Below are positions 41,641 to 52,738 of a stretch of 64,000 bases of DNA, in pieces. Position numbers and translations under genes: made by a program. This DNA comes from Arsenophonus sp052171895 (GTDB lineage: Bacteria > Pseudomonadota > Gammaproteobacteria > Enterobacterales > Enterobacteriaceae), in the NCBI GenBank assembly GCA_052171895.1, contig JBQMRN010000001.1, positions 734,358 to 798,357 of the forward strand. Reading direction: 5' to 3'. The stretch's first letter is position 1; each line of letters starts with the position of its first letter. Below the pieces are notes generated by a model that saw only the letters and a program-made list of their open reading frames with translations, did no database searches and was not told the DNA's origin.

Positions 41641-42372
41641 CGTCCTCGATATAACCAATAAGCTCTGCTTTCAATTTATGTCCACTCATTTACGAATATA
41701 GACGTATAGCGGCAATATTACTGATTTGAGTCTCTATCCTTATGAGCTTTTCTATCCCCACTCTTGTTCACACCATTAGCAGGCTGCTGTTAGTAATTGT
41801 TTAGCAACTTATTTTCTCTGATGGGCTAGAACTGTGGTTAATAAACCGATGCGCGCCTCTTTTTCAATTGGCAGTTTTCTAATGCTGACAAAGCCATGAA
41901 TATTTCCTTCTCTATCATTAATTAATAAACAAAGATCATCAAAAATACCCTTAACTGCTTTTTCAAGCCAAGTAGAATAAAAATGGGTATTATCTATCAA
42001 TTGATACCATGGTTGGCGAAACTGCTATGTAAAAAAGCCGTAGCTGCAATACTTTTTTATTTTTTAATATCCTTTCAGTCGCTACATTTATATCTAAACT
42101 GTAATTTTTTCTGCTAGTCATATTTAGAAAAATTGACTTTACCTTCTACCAGCAAAAATTCCATATCTAAGGTTGCATCAATCAATTCAGTATCCGAGGT
42201 AGCAATTTTATCTTGCACAATATCGCAGTCAGCGAATTAACTAAATGAAACAATTGGCGCATTATTGGGTGCATAAAATGTAACTTATGTAACTTAGCAG
42301 TTTTATGCTTAAAAAATTATTTTTCTAAGTGAGTATATGAATACTAGCGTGGATAAACACATGAAGTAAATC
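41641..42372 (-). pseudogene. wecD: wecD, TDP-Fuc4N acetyltransferase, broken
   Basis: WecD (RffC) is a GNAT acetyltransferase acting on the WecE product. A 63-codon frame at 41809-42000 has F-Y-S-T-W-L-E-K-A-V-K-G-I-F-D and I-H-G-F-V-S-I-R, ending A-R-I-G-L-L. Upstream, V-Q-D-K-I-A-T-S-D and L-D-M-E-F-L-L-V-E-G match the N-terminal half. The C-terminal piece T-Q-I-S-N-I-A-A-I-R-L runs in frame into wecE because the wecD stop is gone. Several frameshifts. Confidence 0.88.
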
Positions 42373-42374
42373 CT

Positions 42375-43224
42375 CTAAATATTCACCATAATTGGTTTTC
42401 GTCAGTTTTTTGCTGATTTTCTAACTTATTCATCCGTCAACCAACCCCGTTATGCTAGGCGATTTCTTCCAGACAAGCGATTTAAATCGCTGCATTTTCT
42501 CAATAATTTGCTCAAAGATACTCGCTTCAATCAACCTGTTACGGGTATCGGTATATCTAGCTAAAAAAATTCCAGGCCTAATAGCTTAACATTTAGCTCA
42601 CCATGCTCAAGATCTATTTGATTCATGGAGGTGATCTATCAAGCTCTTCACGTGGAAATAATAAATTTATTTAGTAAAATCAATTATTTATTACTCTAAA
42701 TGGAGATCAGTAACCGCCCAGTTAGATTTAGGTTGCTGGAGGGTCACACAATAGAAAGCACTTTAAACTGTTCAGAAAATTCAACTATCCAAAAATTTTT
42801 AGTAGATCCATCACCTGATATGCAAAAATTATTGCTCCAGATTGACGAGAAATTCCCGATTCCAATTTGGATCTAAAAGATCTGTCAAAAATAGATATTG
42901 TCGCTTGCTATCAAATAGTAGGAATTATCACCGATAAAACTTTACCAGATTAAAATCGCCTACGCTAACCAATCTGGCCAGGGATTGTATACGGCATAAC
43001 TGAAATGAACACAAAAAGCCTTACCCTTGCTAACTAAAGCCTGATAATCAAGTAGATCTTCAGATGTAGAAATAATCAAATTTCTCTGATACCAGATAAC
43101 ATCAGCAGCGAAACCGGATAGTAAATCATCAGCCTATCATAAATAGGTAAGAGTTTTTAGAGACAACTCGTGTAATGGAGTACATATGGGTTTCACAACC
43201 ACCATCAAAAACAATACCTTTCAT
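42375..43224 (-). pseudogene. rffH: rffH, dTDP-glucose pyrophosphorylase (ECA), broken
   Basis: RffH (RmlA2) makes dTDP-glucose. The start reads M-K-G-I-V-F-D-G-G-C-E-T, where the G-G-S-G-T nucleotide loop of the family is altered. S-I-T-R-V-V-S-K-N follows. Near the end R-E-E-L-D-R and A-C-L-E-E-I-A match E. coli R-G-E-L-E-I and A-C-L-E-E-I-A-W. Many stops and shifts. Confidence 0.87.
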
Positions 43225-43227
43225 GAC

Positions 43228-44330
43228 CTTTGCTCGTTACCTGTTATCTCGCGATGCCTAAACGTTCACCTGCATATGAACCATTTTGTACATGGTTCCT
43301 ACCAGGTTTCATTGCTCAAATACCATTCAACGGTTTTACGAATACCCGATTCGAAGGTCTCCTCTTGTTGCTTCTATTCTAACTTTTGTTCTATTTTTCT
43401 AGCATCAGCATAACGCATATCGTATCCATGACGATCGTTGAGATAGATAATTAAATCACGATACTGAGCTACTCCTTCATGTTTAACCAGATGTAATTCT
43501 TCCAGTAGGCAGGAAATTCTCTTTAGCACATCAATATTTTACGCCAATTATGGGCAGTAATATTATAAGTTTTGCTCGTATCTATCTGCTCGATTGAGGA
43601 ATGATTAAGTTTAATGCATAGACATGATCTTTAACATACAACCAATTATGTATCTGTTCACCTTGAGCATTAATAGGCAATAATTTACCGGCTATCATGT
43701 TCAAATCATCAAAGAAATTAATTTTTAAGAAAATGATAATGACCATAATTATTTGAGCAATTGGTCACCAATCTAGGTAATCCATAAGGTAAAATATAAT
43801 GCCAGGCTGTGACTAAATGGTTACTGGAATCCTTAGAAGCTGAATAAGGGCTACTCTGGGTGCATAAGGGGTTGTTTCGATAAATAGCCCATTAGTTGTA
43901 TCTAGATTTCCATAAACCTTATCGGTAAAAATATGATGCAAATGAAATAATTATTTTCTGCTACTTTAAATGATTCCAATAATTACGACCCGGTCTCTAA
44001 TAAAAATAACTACCAACAATATTGGTTTCGATAAAGGCGGCTAGCCTATAGATCGATCGACATGACTTTCTTCCGCTAAATGCATAACAGCATCAGTTTG
44101 ATATTGCTGAAAAACTTTATTAAGCTCCAGTTTATCATAAATATTTATTTTAGCGAAAGCATAGCGATGGCTTTCTCTCATTGACACTAACAATTTAAAA
44201 TTACCGTCATAAGTTAAATTATAAACCACTAATACACTATCGTTAGTATGTTTAATGATATGGCGAACAACTGTCAATTGATAAATCCAGCCCAAGCAGT
44301 AATTAAAATATATTCTAACGCCACATTCAT
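43228..44330 (-). pseudogene. rffG: rffG, dTDP-glucose 4,6-dehydratase (ECA), broken
   Basis: RffG (RmlB2) is an SDR-type dehydratase. The first frame (44041-44330) contains V-V-R-H-I-I-K-H-T-N-D-S-V-L-V-V and D-A-V-M-H-L-A-E-E-S-H-V-D-R-S-I; the NAD-binding G-G-A-G-F-I-G has become A-W-A-G-F-I-shift. Later fragments include the Y-S-A-S-K equivalent region, N-Y-G-P-type sequence, and a C-terminal R-K-T-V-E-W-Y-L-S-N-E. Shifts and stops throughout. Confidence 0.9.
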
Positions 44331-44339
44331 TTTGTATCA

Positions 44340-45604
44340 ACTACCCATTTTGTCGAATTTGTTCAGGCTTAATCGTCTTAAATTGTTTATGATCTAGCAC
44401 TAATAAGCTAAATATCTGCATTAGCAATACCAAATTTAGTAGAGATCAATTGACAGAGATCTTTTACTGCCTTATAGAATTGATTAATATTGGGTTCTAC
44501 TACATAACTGGTAGAAGTATGCCAATTGATAATCATTTTAATTATTTGCATAGCGTGGCTTTCTCGTAAATCGTTAATATTTGGTTTAAAGGCCAGACCG
44601 AAAGAGGCAATTTTAATTTCATTTGCCAAGTTTGCCTGTCTTGGTTAAATAAATCGGCTAATACTATTTCTTGATCTGATAGGTAACCAAATTGCCTTGT
44701 TCTCATTAACCAAACGCGGGCTGTTTGGATCAAATGAGATTGCTTTGGATTCTATGCAACAATAAACCAGGTAATCGACGGCAATAGACCGTCAACGCCA
44801 GGTGACCTCTCTGGTTATAAAATATTGACCCGTAGCTGGACGATAATTGGCAAAACTAATTAATTGCTAAACATTAATTCCTTGCTCAGCACAAATAAAA
44901 GAGAGTTCATTAGCAAAAGCAATATTTACATCGCAAAAACTATTTTCTATCAATTTATACATTTCAGCTGTTTTGGTATTGATTTTTACAGATTAACTGA
45001 TAAGGAAAATGCTATATAACTGACAGGTTTGCCCATGAGATGATTTTATCGTCATAGCAAAAATAACTCGATCATTTTAGATCAACTCAACCATTATGTT
45101 GCTGCCTGCTAAAAACCTGTTCATGGTAATAAGCAATATCAATATCAATATCTGAATTTTACCCTCTTGCTGTGGAAATGTTAGATCAGATCGCATACCT
45201 GTCCTGTTAGTCCATGTGCCATTTTCTTAGTTACTCCAGTCGGTGAGGTAGACTCTAGAATAATCAAATCACCTTTTTCAATAATGGCGCTATTGATTCT
45301 ACCGCTGCCATAACATAAGAAAGATTATGGTTATGATCATCTTTAAACGGTATAGGAAGTGCAATTAAAAACATATTTGCCTTTTGAGGTGTAGTGAACG
45401 CTTTTAAATACCCAGCTTTTACGGCTATTTTTATCGTTTTATCTAATCTGGTTCAATAATATGAAATTTACTTTGATTAATCGTATCAACTCCATCTTGA
45501 TTACATCAACACACCATTACTTTTTTCTGAGCAGAGAAAACAGATGCTATTGGTAAAGCAATCTAACCTAAAAACCAATAACAGAAATAGTTTTAAAACT
45601 TATT
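44340..45604 (-). pseudogene. wecC: wecC, UDP-ManNAc dehydrogenase, broken
   Basis: WecC oxidises UDP-ManNAc to UDP-ManNAcA. The N-terminus reads F-K-T-I-S-V-I-G-F followed by a stop where E. coli has G-L-G-Y-I-G, and the start codon position is ATA. A good frame remains at 44408-44629 with I-A-S-F-G-L-A-F-K-P-N-I-N-D-L-R-E-S, the conserved substrate-binding block. S-P-V-G-type and nucleotide-binding parts are shifted. At least eight lesions. Confidence 0.9.
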
Positions 45605-45605
45605 T

Positions 45606-46617
45606 ATAATGTTACTTGATTTTTGTTCAATGTTTTAAGAATTCGCTTGGAAGCTTTACGATTAGCATAAGGATTTTGCACATGGCTTATTTTCTGTTAG
45701 GCATGCTCATCTATTAGTAATTGTATTACCGCTTGAATAATTTTTTCTGTTTACGTACTCCAACTAAACGTACCTTAGCAAGCTTCAACCGATTCAAGTC
45801 ACTTAGAGTAGTATTACGTATCACTAACATCGACTTACCTAAAGATGGCGCTTCTTCTTGAATACCCCTGAATCTATCAGGATCAAATAAGCGATATTCA
45901 TTAAATAAATAAAAGGTAAATAATTCTGTGGATCAATTAAGATTATATTATTAGTACCCTGCACTATTTGTTATAGTGGTTGACTAATATTAGGATTAAA
46001 ATGAACCGGATAGATAACTTGAACATCGGTATGATTTTTGCTAATTTCAGCTAATTCATGACAAATACGTTTAAATATGCTTCCAAAATTTTTCCGTCTA
46101 TGTCCTGTAACTAACAGGATCTTTTTATTTTGCTCAAGAAAAGAATATTGTGTGGCAAGGCTTGCTCGTATTGTAGCATCGTTCAGAACTTTATTACGTA
46201 CCAAGAATAATGCATCTATTACGGTGTTAGCGGTAGCGGTACGAAATCCTCCTTCAATATAACCAACTAGAATACCTTAATAAAAGGCAGCTAGGCTGGT
46301 TTTTCCATCATGGTAGCCGTATCCATCCACCATGAATTAATACCACATCGGGTTTAAAATATAAGAATACGAGTTTCATTCCTTAAAGAATACGACAGGT
46401 AATATCTGTTAAATCTTATCCCGATGTCATAATATCTACATTATAATCAGGTATGATCTAAAAAAGGTGCAATACCTGATCCAATATTTCTCTATATTGA
46501 GCACTTACGCAAACTTTCGATTCAAAGGCCTTATCATTTCTTAAAGCATGTACCAGCTGAGTCATTTTATGACTTAGGACGAGTACCAAACACAGTCAAC
46601 AGTTTTACAGTGAGTCT
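45606..46617 (-). pseudogene. wecB: wecB, UDP-GlcNAc 2-epimerase, broken
   Basis: WecB converts UDP-GlcNAc to UDP-ManNAc. The start region reads V-K-L-L-T-V-F-G-T-R-P followed by a shift. The mid frame (45971-46204) has L-L-V-T-G-H-R-R-K-N-F-G-S and V-Q-V-I-Y-P-V-H-F-N-P-N. A later H-V-Q-N-P-Y-A-N and S-K-R-I-L-K-T-L end matches R-A-H-N-P-Y-G-D. Stops and shifts between. Confidence 0.9.
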
Positions 46618-46689
46618 CTTTTTATTTTAACCTCATTTACTAATGAGTACTTCTATCCTCAATAGTGATTTTATCTTCAATAGAATTGA

Positions 46690-47810
46690 TACTTTATTGA
46701 AGTCCTCTATTGTGCTAGATGTTTAGCAAGTAATTAGCTATTGCGTCTTAAGAACGTCATATCTATACCATTTAATGGGGTAATCATTCCCAAAATGATC
46801 ATCATTAATGCTGGATGAGGGTATCATGTTTAATGGGATCTTCTGGTGTTCTTTCTAGTGTTCTTATTAAGTAGCGATAAGTTTAAAATAATTCTTGAGA
46901 GCGGCTTCTACATTTTATGTTGCTAACATCGCGATATTTTGATCATGGCTTTCATCATAATTATGTCCTGTTGCCTGTAATGTTTTAATTTGTGCTTGTA
47001 ATAAAGGAAGTACCTAATAGAAATATTTTGAATCAGATAGCTGATCGATAGGTAGATTACCTTTAATATGTGAAATACTTTGCTTTTGTGCAATTTTTAA
47101 CGATTGCTATAGGTTATTTAAACGCTGTTCATAATTTATCTTTTGACCAATTTCCTGATGTTTAATTAATGCTTTTAAAGACAGCACTTTTGCTGGCAAC
47201 GCGTCTTTAATTTATTAATTAAGATTAAAACTACCTCGTTTCTTGGTAAAAGAAATATATTCACATAGTATAACTGGTTAGCATCAGCAGCCGTTTCAGC
47301 AATTAATTTGACATTATCATTAAATATCTTGTTATCATTTTTAGTAGTAAATTGAATATTATCAATTAATTTATTAAGTAATGCAGCATCAATCAAGCTT
47401 TAGCATTTCTTTTAATCTGTGTTTTATAGTAATAAGCATTTAACTGAAATTCTCGTTTGGTATCACACATAAGAGCTAATTTAAGTAGTAAATTTTTAAT
47501 AAACGTGATTTAAAATTGTTGGCAAGTGATTATCTTGTGTTTTATTAATATGCAAATCCAAATTTAGCAAAAATTGCTATTGGGAATAATATGCACCTAA
47601 ATTATTAACTGTAGAGATAAATCACTAACAGAATTATCAGTCCATTTTTGTTGCATCATATAAGAAACGATCAATGCAAACAGCCGCAAAAATAAATGCT
47701 AAAGAGATAATCAATATTTTCCTTGCCATATAGCGTGCAAAATAAACTTCTAATATCTAACCTATATTTAATAAAGTGTGACTGAGAATTAAGTTTGGTT
47801 TATGTTTCTG
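46690..47810 (-). pseudogene. wzzE: wzzE, ECA chain-length regulator, broken
   Basis: WzzE is a polysaccharide co-polymerase with two membrane helices. Fragments: L-D-I-R-S-L-F-C-T-L at the N-terminus, the first membrane helix (I-L-I-I-S-L-A-F-I-F-A-A-V), Y-Y-S-Q-Q-Q-F-L-L-N-L-D, and the frame 47175-47396 with N-K-L-I-D-N-I-Q-F and V-K-L-I-A-E-T-A-A-D-A-N. All collinear with E. coli. Multiple stops. Confidence 0.88.
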
Positions 47811-47859
47811 ATTTTATCAGTAGTATGGAAACTTCTTTAAACATTTGTGTTATTTATTT

Positions 47860-48880
47860 TGCTATCCATTTCATCTCACCTTTAACACGTTTTAGAAAAC
47901 GGACCACTTTCCTTTACAAGCACATTTAATATACTAGCCATATATGCAAATATAAGCAAAAATAATCCGAACATCACAAGACCCATTCAGCAATAAAACT
48001 TGAACGTTCACTGAACATATCTATCGCTCCTAAAATAGCTGCCAGCCTAGTAATGAAGATAAAAGCCTGACTTGATGTAAAACTCCGAACGTATAATTAA
48101 ATGATAAATATCTTGTCAATCTGGTGAAAATAACTCATGCCTTTACGCAGGCTCCGCCGCCCGATAATACATAATGGCAATCATATCCCTTAGAGATGAA
48201 TAGCAATAATTCTAAGGCAAGTCACTGGTTTAATCGAAGGTTGCTCCTCACCTTACCTTGTGTTGATATCAACAGTAATCAAAGAATGCTAAAACCAATT
48301 AATATACTATCCTGCACCCACACACATAAACACTTTATAACCCTTTCCTAGTAAACCTAAATTCAGGAATACATAAGGAAGATGGCAGTAATAATAAAAA
48401 ATACCAAAAAGCTAATACCATATTGCTATTTTGATAAAGAAAAATACCTAATTTGGCAAAGGAGATAAAATAAAGCCTAGCAAGCAGCCAATCAATACCA
48501 TCAACCATATTAAAAGCATTGACTTCGCCACAAATAACAAATAAATTTTTATTTACTAAATGCCTTAAAGATCTAAATGTTACTTGTCATTAGCTAAAAG
48601 CATAAGCTAAGTTATCTAACATTAGATCGGCAAAATAAATCATGACTACCGCAACAATTTCTTAAAATTTAACACTAATATCAAAGCGATCATATAATAC
48701 TCCAACAAATACTAAAGTCCTATCAAAAATTAAATAGAACATTTATCTGGAAAATATTCGCTGTAATCCTGAATGCCAACCAGATACCAAAAAAACTGTA
48801 AAAAACTAACTAAGGAATTTCTCCCTGGTGTTTTTCAGTGATTAGGTTCATTTACTAAAATGAAAAAGTAGTTTTTCATT
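47860..48880 (-). pseudogene. wecA: wecA, UDP-GlcNAc:Und-P GlcNAc-1-P transferase, broken
   Basis: WecA starts ECA (and many O-antigen) assembly. The catalytic loop is recognisable as N-A-F-N-M-V-D-G-I-D, with L-N-L-G-L-L-G-K-G-Y-K-V-F-M nearby; the following G-D-A-G has decayed. L-Y-D-R-F-D-I-S-V and an early H-Q-G-E-I-P-L-V piece are also present. The first 35 or so residues are not seen before the rho terminator, and stops and shifts are frequent. The C-terminal R-F-L-K-R-V-K-G marks the end. Confidence 0.88.
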
Positions 48881-48949
48881 TCGCATTGCTTATTAGCAAG
48901 CAAAATCTATGCCAAAATAGACAGTATTGGATAGTAAAAAAGAATAAAA

Positions 48950-48978
48950 TAAAGTGCCACATAAAAGTGGTACTTTTC
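48950..48978 (-). terminator. Rho-independent terminator after rho
   Basis: On the minus strand AAAGTACCAC-ttttat-GTGGCACTTT forms a 10-bp stem (one G-T-type mismatch class pair) followed by ATTTTATT, 26 bases after the rho stop. It probably ends the rho transcript and once insulated wecA. Confidence 0.8.
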
Positions 48979-49003
48979 AGTAAATCATTAAACAAAGAGC
49001 AAT

Positions 49004-50263
49004 TTAAGAACGCTTCATGAAATCGAAAAATTCATCATTCGTCTTTGTTATTGCTAACTTATTAATTAAAAATTCCATTGCATCAATTTCACCCATAGGA
49101 TGAATAATTTTGCGTAATATCCAGATCTTCTGTAACTCATCTGGTAAGGTTAATAACTCTTCCTTACGAGTACCGGAACGGTTATAATCAATCGCCGGAA
49201 AAACACGTTTTTCTGCTATTTTCCGCGACAAATGTAACTCCATATTTCCGGTGCCTTTAAACTCTTCGTAGATCACTTCATCCATTTTAGAACCGGTATC
49301 AACTAATGTTGTAGCAATTATCGTTAGGCTTCCACCTTCTTCTACATTACGTGCAGCACCAAAAAAACGTTTAGGACGGTGCAAAGCATTTGCATCCACC
49401 CCACCTGTTAATACCTTTCCAGAGGAAGGAACCACTGTATTGTAAGCACGAGCAAGACGCGTAATCGAATCTAAAAGAATAATGACATCTTTTTTGTGTT
49501 CAACTAAACGCTTAGCTTTTTCTATTACCATTTCAGAAACTTGAACATGACGAGATGCAGGCTCATCAAAGGTTGATGCAATGACCTCACCTTTAACTAG
49601 GCGTTGCATTTCGGTTACTTCTTCTGGTCGCTCATCAATTAATAACACCCTTAAAACACACTCTGGATAGTTATTGGCAATATTAGCTGCAATATTCTGC
49701 AATAACATGGTCTTACCTGCTTTTGGTGGAGCAACAATTAAACCACGCTGCCCACGCCCAATCGGTGCGGCTAAATCCAGAACACGAGCAGTCAAATCTT
49801 CTGTTGATCCATTGCCACGCTCCATACGTAGACGATTATTAGCATGTAGTGGTGTCAGGTTTTCAAATAGGATTTTATTACGGGCGTTTTCAGGTTTATC
49901 AAAATTGACTTCATTAACTTTTAGTAGCGCAAAATAGCGTTCTCCTTCCTTTGGAGGTCGAATTTTTCCTGATATGGTATCTCCTGTTCGTAGATTAAAA
50001 CGACGAATCTGACTAGGAGAAACATAAATGTCGTCAGGACCTGCTAGATAAGAGCTATCTGCAGAACGAAGAAATCCAAATCCATCCTGCAAAATTTCTA
50101 GCACGCCATCACCAAAAATATCTTCTCCACTTTTTGCATGCTGCTTCAAAATCGAGAAAATAATATCCTGTTTTCTCATGCGAGCTAGGTTCTCTAGCCC
50201 CATATTTTCGCCAAGAGTGATCAATTCTGATACCGGCGTATTTTTTAATTCGGTAAGATTCAT
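49004..50263 (-). CDS. rho: Transcription termination factor Rho
   Basis: Hexameric RNA-dependent ATPase that terminates transcription. It is 419 residues, identical in length to E. coli. The N-terminal RNA-binding domain has G-F-G-F-L-R and D-D-I-Y-V-S-P-S-Q-I-R-R-F. Walker A A-P-P-K-A-G-K-T spans 178-185, the arginine-rich L-L-I-D-E-R-P-E-E-V-T-E-M follows, Walker B is V-I-I-L-L-D-S, and the Q-loop/R-loop part S-G-K-V-L-T-G-G-V-D-A is intact. It is strongly conserved, in contrast to the dead ECA genes just downstream. Purifying selection is evident from full length and motif identity. Confidence 0.99.
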   Translation of the reverse strand: MNLTELKNTPVSELITLGENMGLENLARMRKQDIIFSILKQHAKSGEDIFGDGVLEILQDGFGFLRSADSSYLAGPDDIYVSPSQIRRFNLRTGDTISGKIRPPKEGERYFALLKVNEVNFDKPENARNKILFENLTPLHANNRLRMERGNGSTEDLTARVLDLAAPIGRGQRGLIVAPPKAGKTMLLQNIAANIANNYPECVLRVLLIDERPEEVTEMQRLVKGEVIASTFDEPASRHVQVSEMVIEKAKRLVEHKKDVIILLDSITRLARAYNTVVPSSGKVLTGGVDANALHRPKRFFGAARNVEEGGSLTIIATTLVDTGSKMDEVIYEEFKGTGNMELHLSRKIAEKRVFPAIDYNRSGTRKEELLTLPDELQKIWILRKIIHPMGEIDAMEFLINKLAITKTNDEFFDFMKRS

Positions 50264-50809
50264 AATGGTGGGTTCTTAAACTCGGGGTATATTTTTTGAA
50301 CTATGACCAATAAATAGTATAGCAATCTCTAAGTATCTATTTAAATAAAAATACAAAAACCTTAACAATTCTTGCTGAAGCTATCACTCTTATTAGAGTG
50401 TAAATTCATATAGTCACAGTAATTTGTTAATCTACTACCTTAGATAACACTCTTTATACAGTAAAGGCAGAATAAAACTATAAGCATTCATCTCAAAGTT
50501 GATGAAATTATCAGTTTATAGTTTTTAGGCCTTAGACAACAGCACCAAGAAAATAAGAAATGGAACATGGCTGTCTAAAAGAATTATTTCTATGAGAGTT
50601 AATGAAATTCAACCATATCTAGGATACAGATTATCCAGATATAAGAAATATATCTATATAATAACATGTTCAATATATACGCATTTAAGATAAAATGAGT
50701 ATAATACTTATTTTATTAAGTATTGACGCTAAATTACCATTCTTAGAACCAGACGTCTAACAGCAAATTAAGAAAATATTGCTATAGATAAACCTCTGTT
50801 GTTTTCATT
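50264..50809 (-). promoter_or_regulatory. rho leader and trxA-rho intergenic region
   Basis: About 545 AT-rich bases between trxA and rho. In E. coli the long rho leader mediates autoregulation (and contains a short rhoL ORF). I cannot identify a rhoL-like ORF or a definite promoter here; only AAGAACCCACC just before the rho ATG is familiar. No other gene is visible. Confidence 0.45.
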
Positions 50810-51145
50810 TTATGAAAATTTAATATTTTTATCTAAAAATTCTTTCAATTGAGTTTTAGATAAAAGACCAACTTGCTTATTAAGCAGCTCACCGCCTTTA
50901 AAAAGTACTAAAGTAGGAATACTACGAATACTATATTTAGCTGCTGTTACAGGATTATCCTCAACATTTAATTTTCCGATGATCAATTTAGCTGCACATT
51001 CATAAGCAATTTCGTCTAAAATGGGAGCAATCATTTTACAAGGGGCACACCATTTTGCCCAAAAATCAACTAATATTGGCTTTACTGCCTCTAGGATTGT
51101 TGTATTAAAATTTTCATCAGATAGATGAATAACTTTATCGTTCAT
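50810..51145 (-). CDS. trxA: Thioredoxin 1, TrxA
   Basis: Cytosolic disulfide reductase of about 12 kDa. It is 111 residues (E. coli 109). The active-site motif is W-C-A-P-C (Cys33, Cys36), with Ala in place of the Gly of E. coli W-C-G-P-C; W-C-A-P-C occurs in other thioredoxins. D27 in L-V-D-F-W-A, the cis-proline region I-R-S-I-P-T-L and the G-G-E / V-G hinge are intact. GGAGTATC lies before the ATG. It is divergent from the broken rhlB, as in E. coli, and upstream of rho on the same strand. Confidence 0.97.
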   Translation of the reverse strand: MNDKVIHLSDENFNTTILEAVKPILVDFWAKWCAPCKMIAPILDEIAYECAAKLIIGKLNVEDNPVTAAKYSIRSIPTLVLFKGGELLNKQVGLLSKTQLKEFLDKNIKFS

Positions 51146-51266
51146 TATGATACTCCAAGAATAAAATTTTTATGTCGTTTCAGTTTAACATTAATTTAAC
51201 TATCTTTTCTTTATTTCAAACAATTTTCTCTCATAAAGCAAGCGTTAACTAATATTCTAACATACT

Positions 51267-52546
51267 ATGAGTAAAACAGATTTAACAAAAAATAAATTTA
51301 TAGATTTCCCTCTATACCATAAAATTATTGAAGTCCTTAATAAAAATGAGTTTCATAATTGTACTACCGATACAAGCGTCAACGTTGCCTTTTACTGTCG
51401 AAGGCCGTGATGTTGTGGGGTAGGCCACAAACAGAAATGGGTAAGACATTATCTTTTATTACCTCAATATTTCATTATTTACTAACACATCTAACAAATT
51501 TAGAGCGTCAAGTTAATCAATTTAGAGCGGTAATTTATGGCTCAACGGAAATTAGCAGTTCAGATATATACTGATGCAAAAGAATTAGCCGCTATAATTG
51601 GTTAAAAATATGTTTAGCTTATGCTGGTAATGGCTAAGATGAACAACTAGATATGCTCCAGTCTTGAGTAGATATTCTTATCGGTATAACAGGACACTTA
51701 ATTGCTTATACTAAACAAGGTCACATTCATTTAAATCTTATTCAAGTGGTTGTACTTAATGAGGCTGATCGTATGTATAATCTTAGTTTTATTAAAGATA
51801 TTCGTTGGTTGTTTCATCGAATGTCTCCCGCCATTTTCAACGGTTGAATTTATTCTTTTCCTCAATACTTTCTTATTGTGTTCAAGAACTCTAGCATTTG
51901 AACAAATGAATCAACCCGAATATATTGAAGTATAAGTTCAACAAAAAACATGTCATCGCATTAAAGAAGAATTTTTCTATCCTTTTAATTTAATGAAGAA
52001 AAAATGCGTTTGTTACAAACCTTAATAGAGGAAGAGTGGCCCTAAAATATATAATTTTATTAATATAAAATAGCGTTGTAAAAATATTTTTGGTCATCTT
52101 GCTCTTGATGGTCACCGCGTTTGCTTACTAACTTGGGATGTGTCACAAAAAACGGCTACGTATTTTTAAAAACTTCACTCAAGCTCATTTAGATATCTTA
52201 GTTGCAATAGATGTTGCCGCCAGATGTTTAGATATCCCATTTATCACTCATATTTTTAATTATGATCTGCCTGATGATTGTGAAGATTATTTTTATCGTA
52301 TTGGTTGTGCCGTACGAACTGCTGAAAGTGGGCATTTAATTAGTCTGGCTTGTGAAGAGTATTCTTTAAATCTACCTGCTATTAGAAGCGCATATTCAAT
52401 ATCAAATCCCTGTTAGCAAATACAACAGGGAGGCATTATTACAAGATTTACCTACACCAAAATCACGTCCTCGCCCACAACGTAGTAACGGAAGACGTCG
52501 TAATAATAGTAAACAAAGTCGACAGAACAATTTACGCAACTCGTAA
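51267..52546 (+). pseudogene. rhlB: rhlB, DEAD-box RNA helicase, broken
   Basis: RhlB is the helicase of the RNA degradosome. The start M-S-K-T-D-L-T and the frame near 51290-51350 (F-H-N-C-T) match. The Walker A motif lies in shifted sequence (compare A-Q-T-G-T-G-K-T in E. coli with G-H-K-Q-K-W-V-R). Later D-E-A-D appears as N-E-A-D. V-A-I-D-V-A-A-R-C-L and N-Y-D-L-P-D-D-C-E-D-Y keep the helicase C-terminal domain (52138-52416), but H-R-I-G-R-T-G-R is ruined (Y-R-I-G-C-A-V-R). At least five frameshifts or stops. The C-terminal basic tail ends at 52546. Confidence 0.94.
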
Positions 52547-52738
52547 ACATCCAAGTTAATAAACATTATGTTAAATCATATTTTTACGCAGCTACGCAGC
52601 AAAATCTTCGTTCTAATAGCTTTTATATGATTAGTATAAAAATTTTCTGCTTATGTACATAGAGAAAGATCCTCTTGCTTGCATCAAGCGTAAAATCAGA
52701 CCACCCGGTGGCCTTGATGTAAATGACTGTTTATCTTA

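Noticed and set aside
49674..49937. 87-codon plus-strand frame
   Set aside because: Antisense shadow of rho, driven by the conserved Walker A region.
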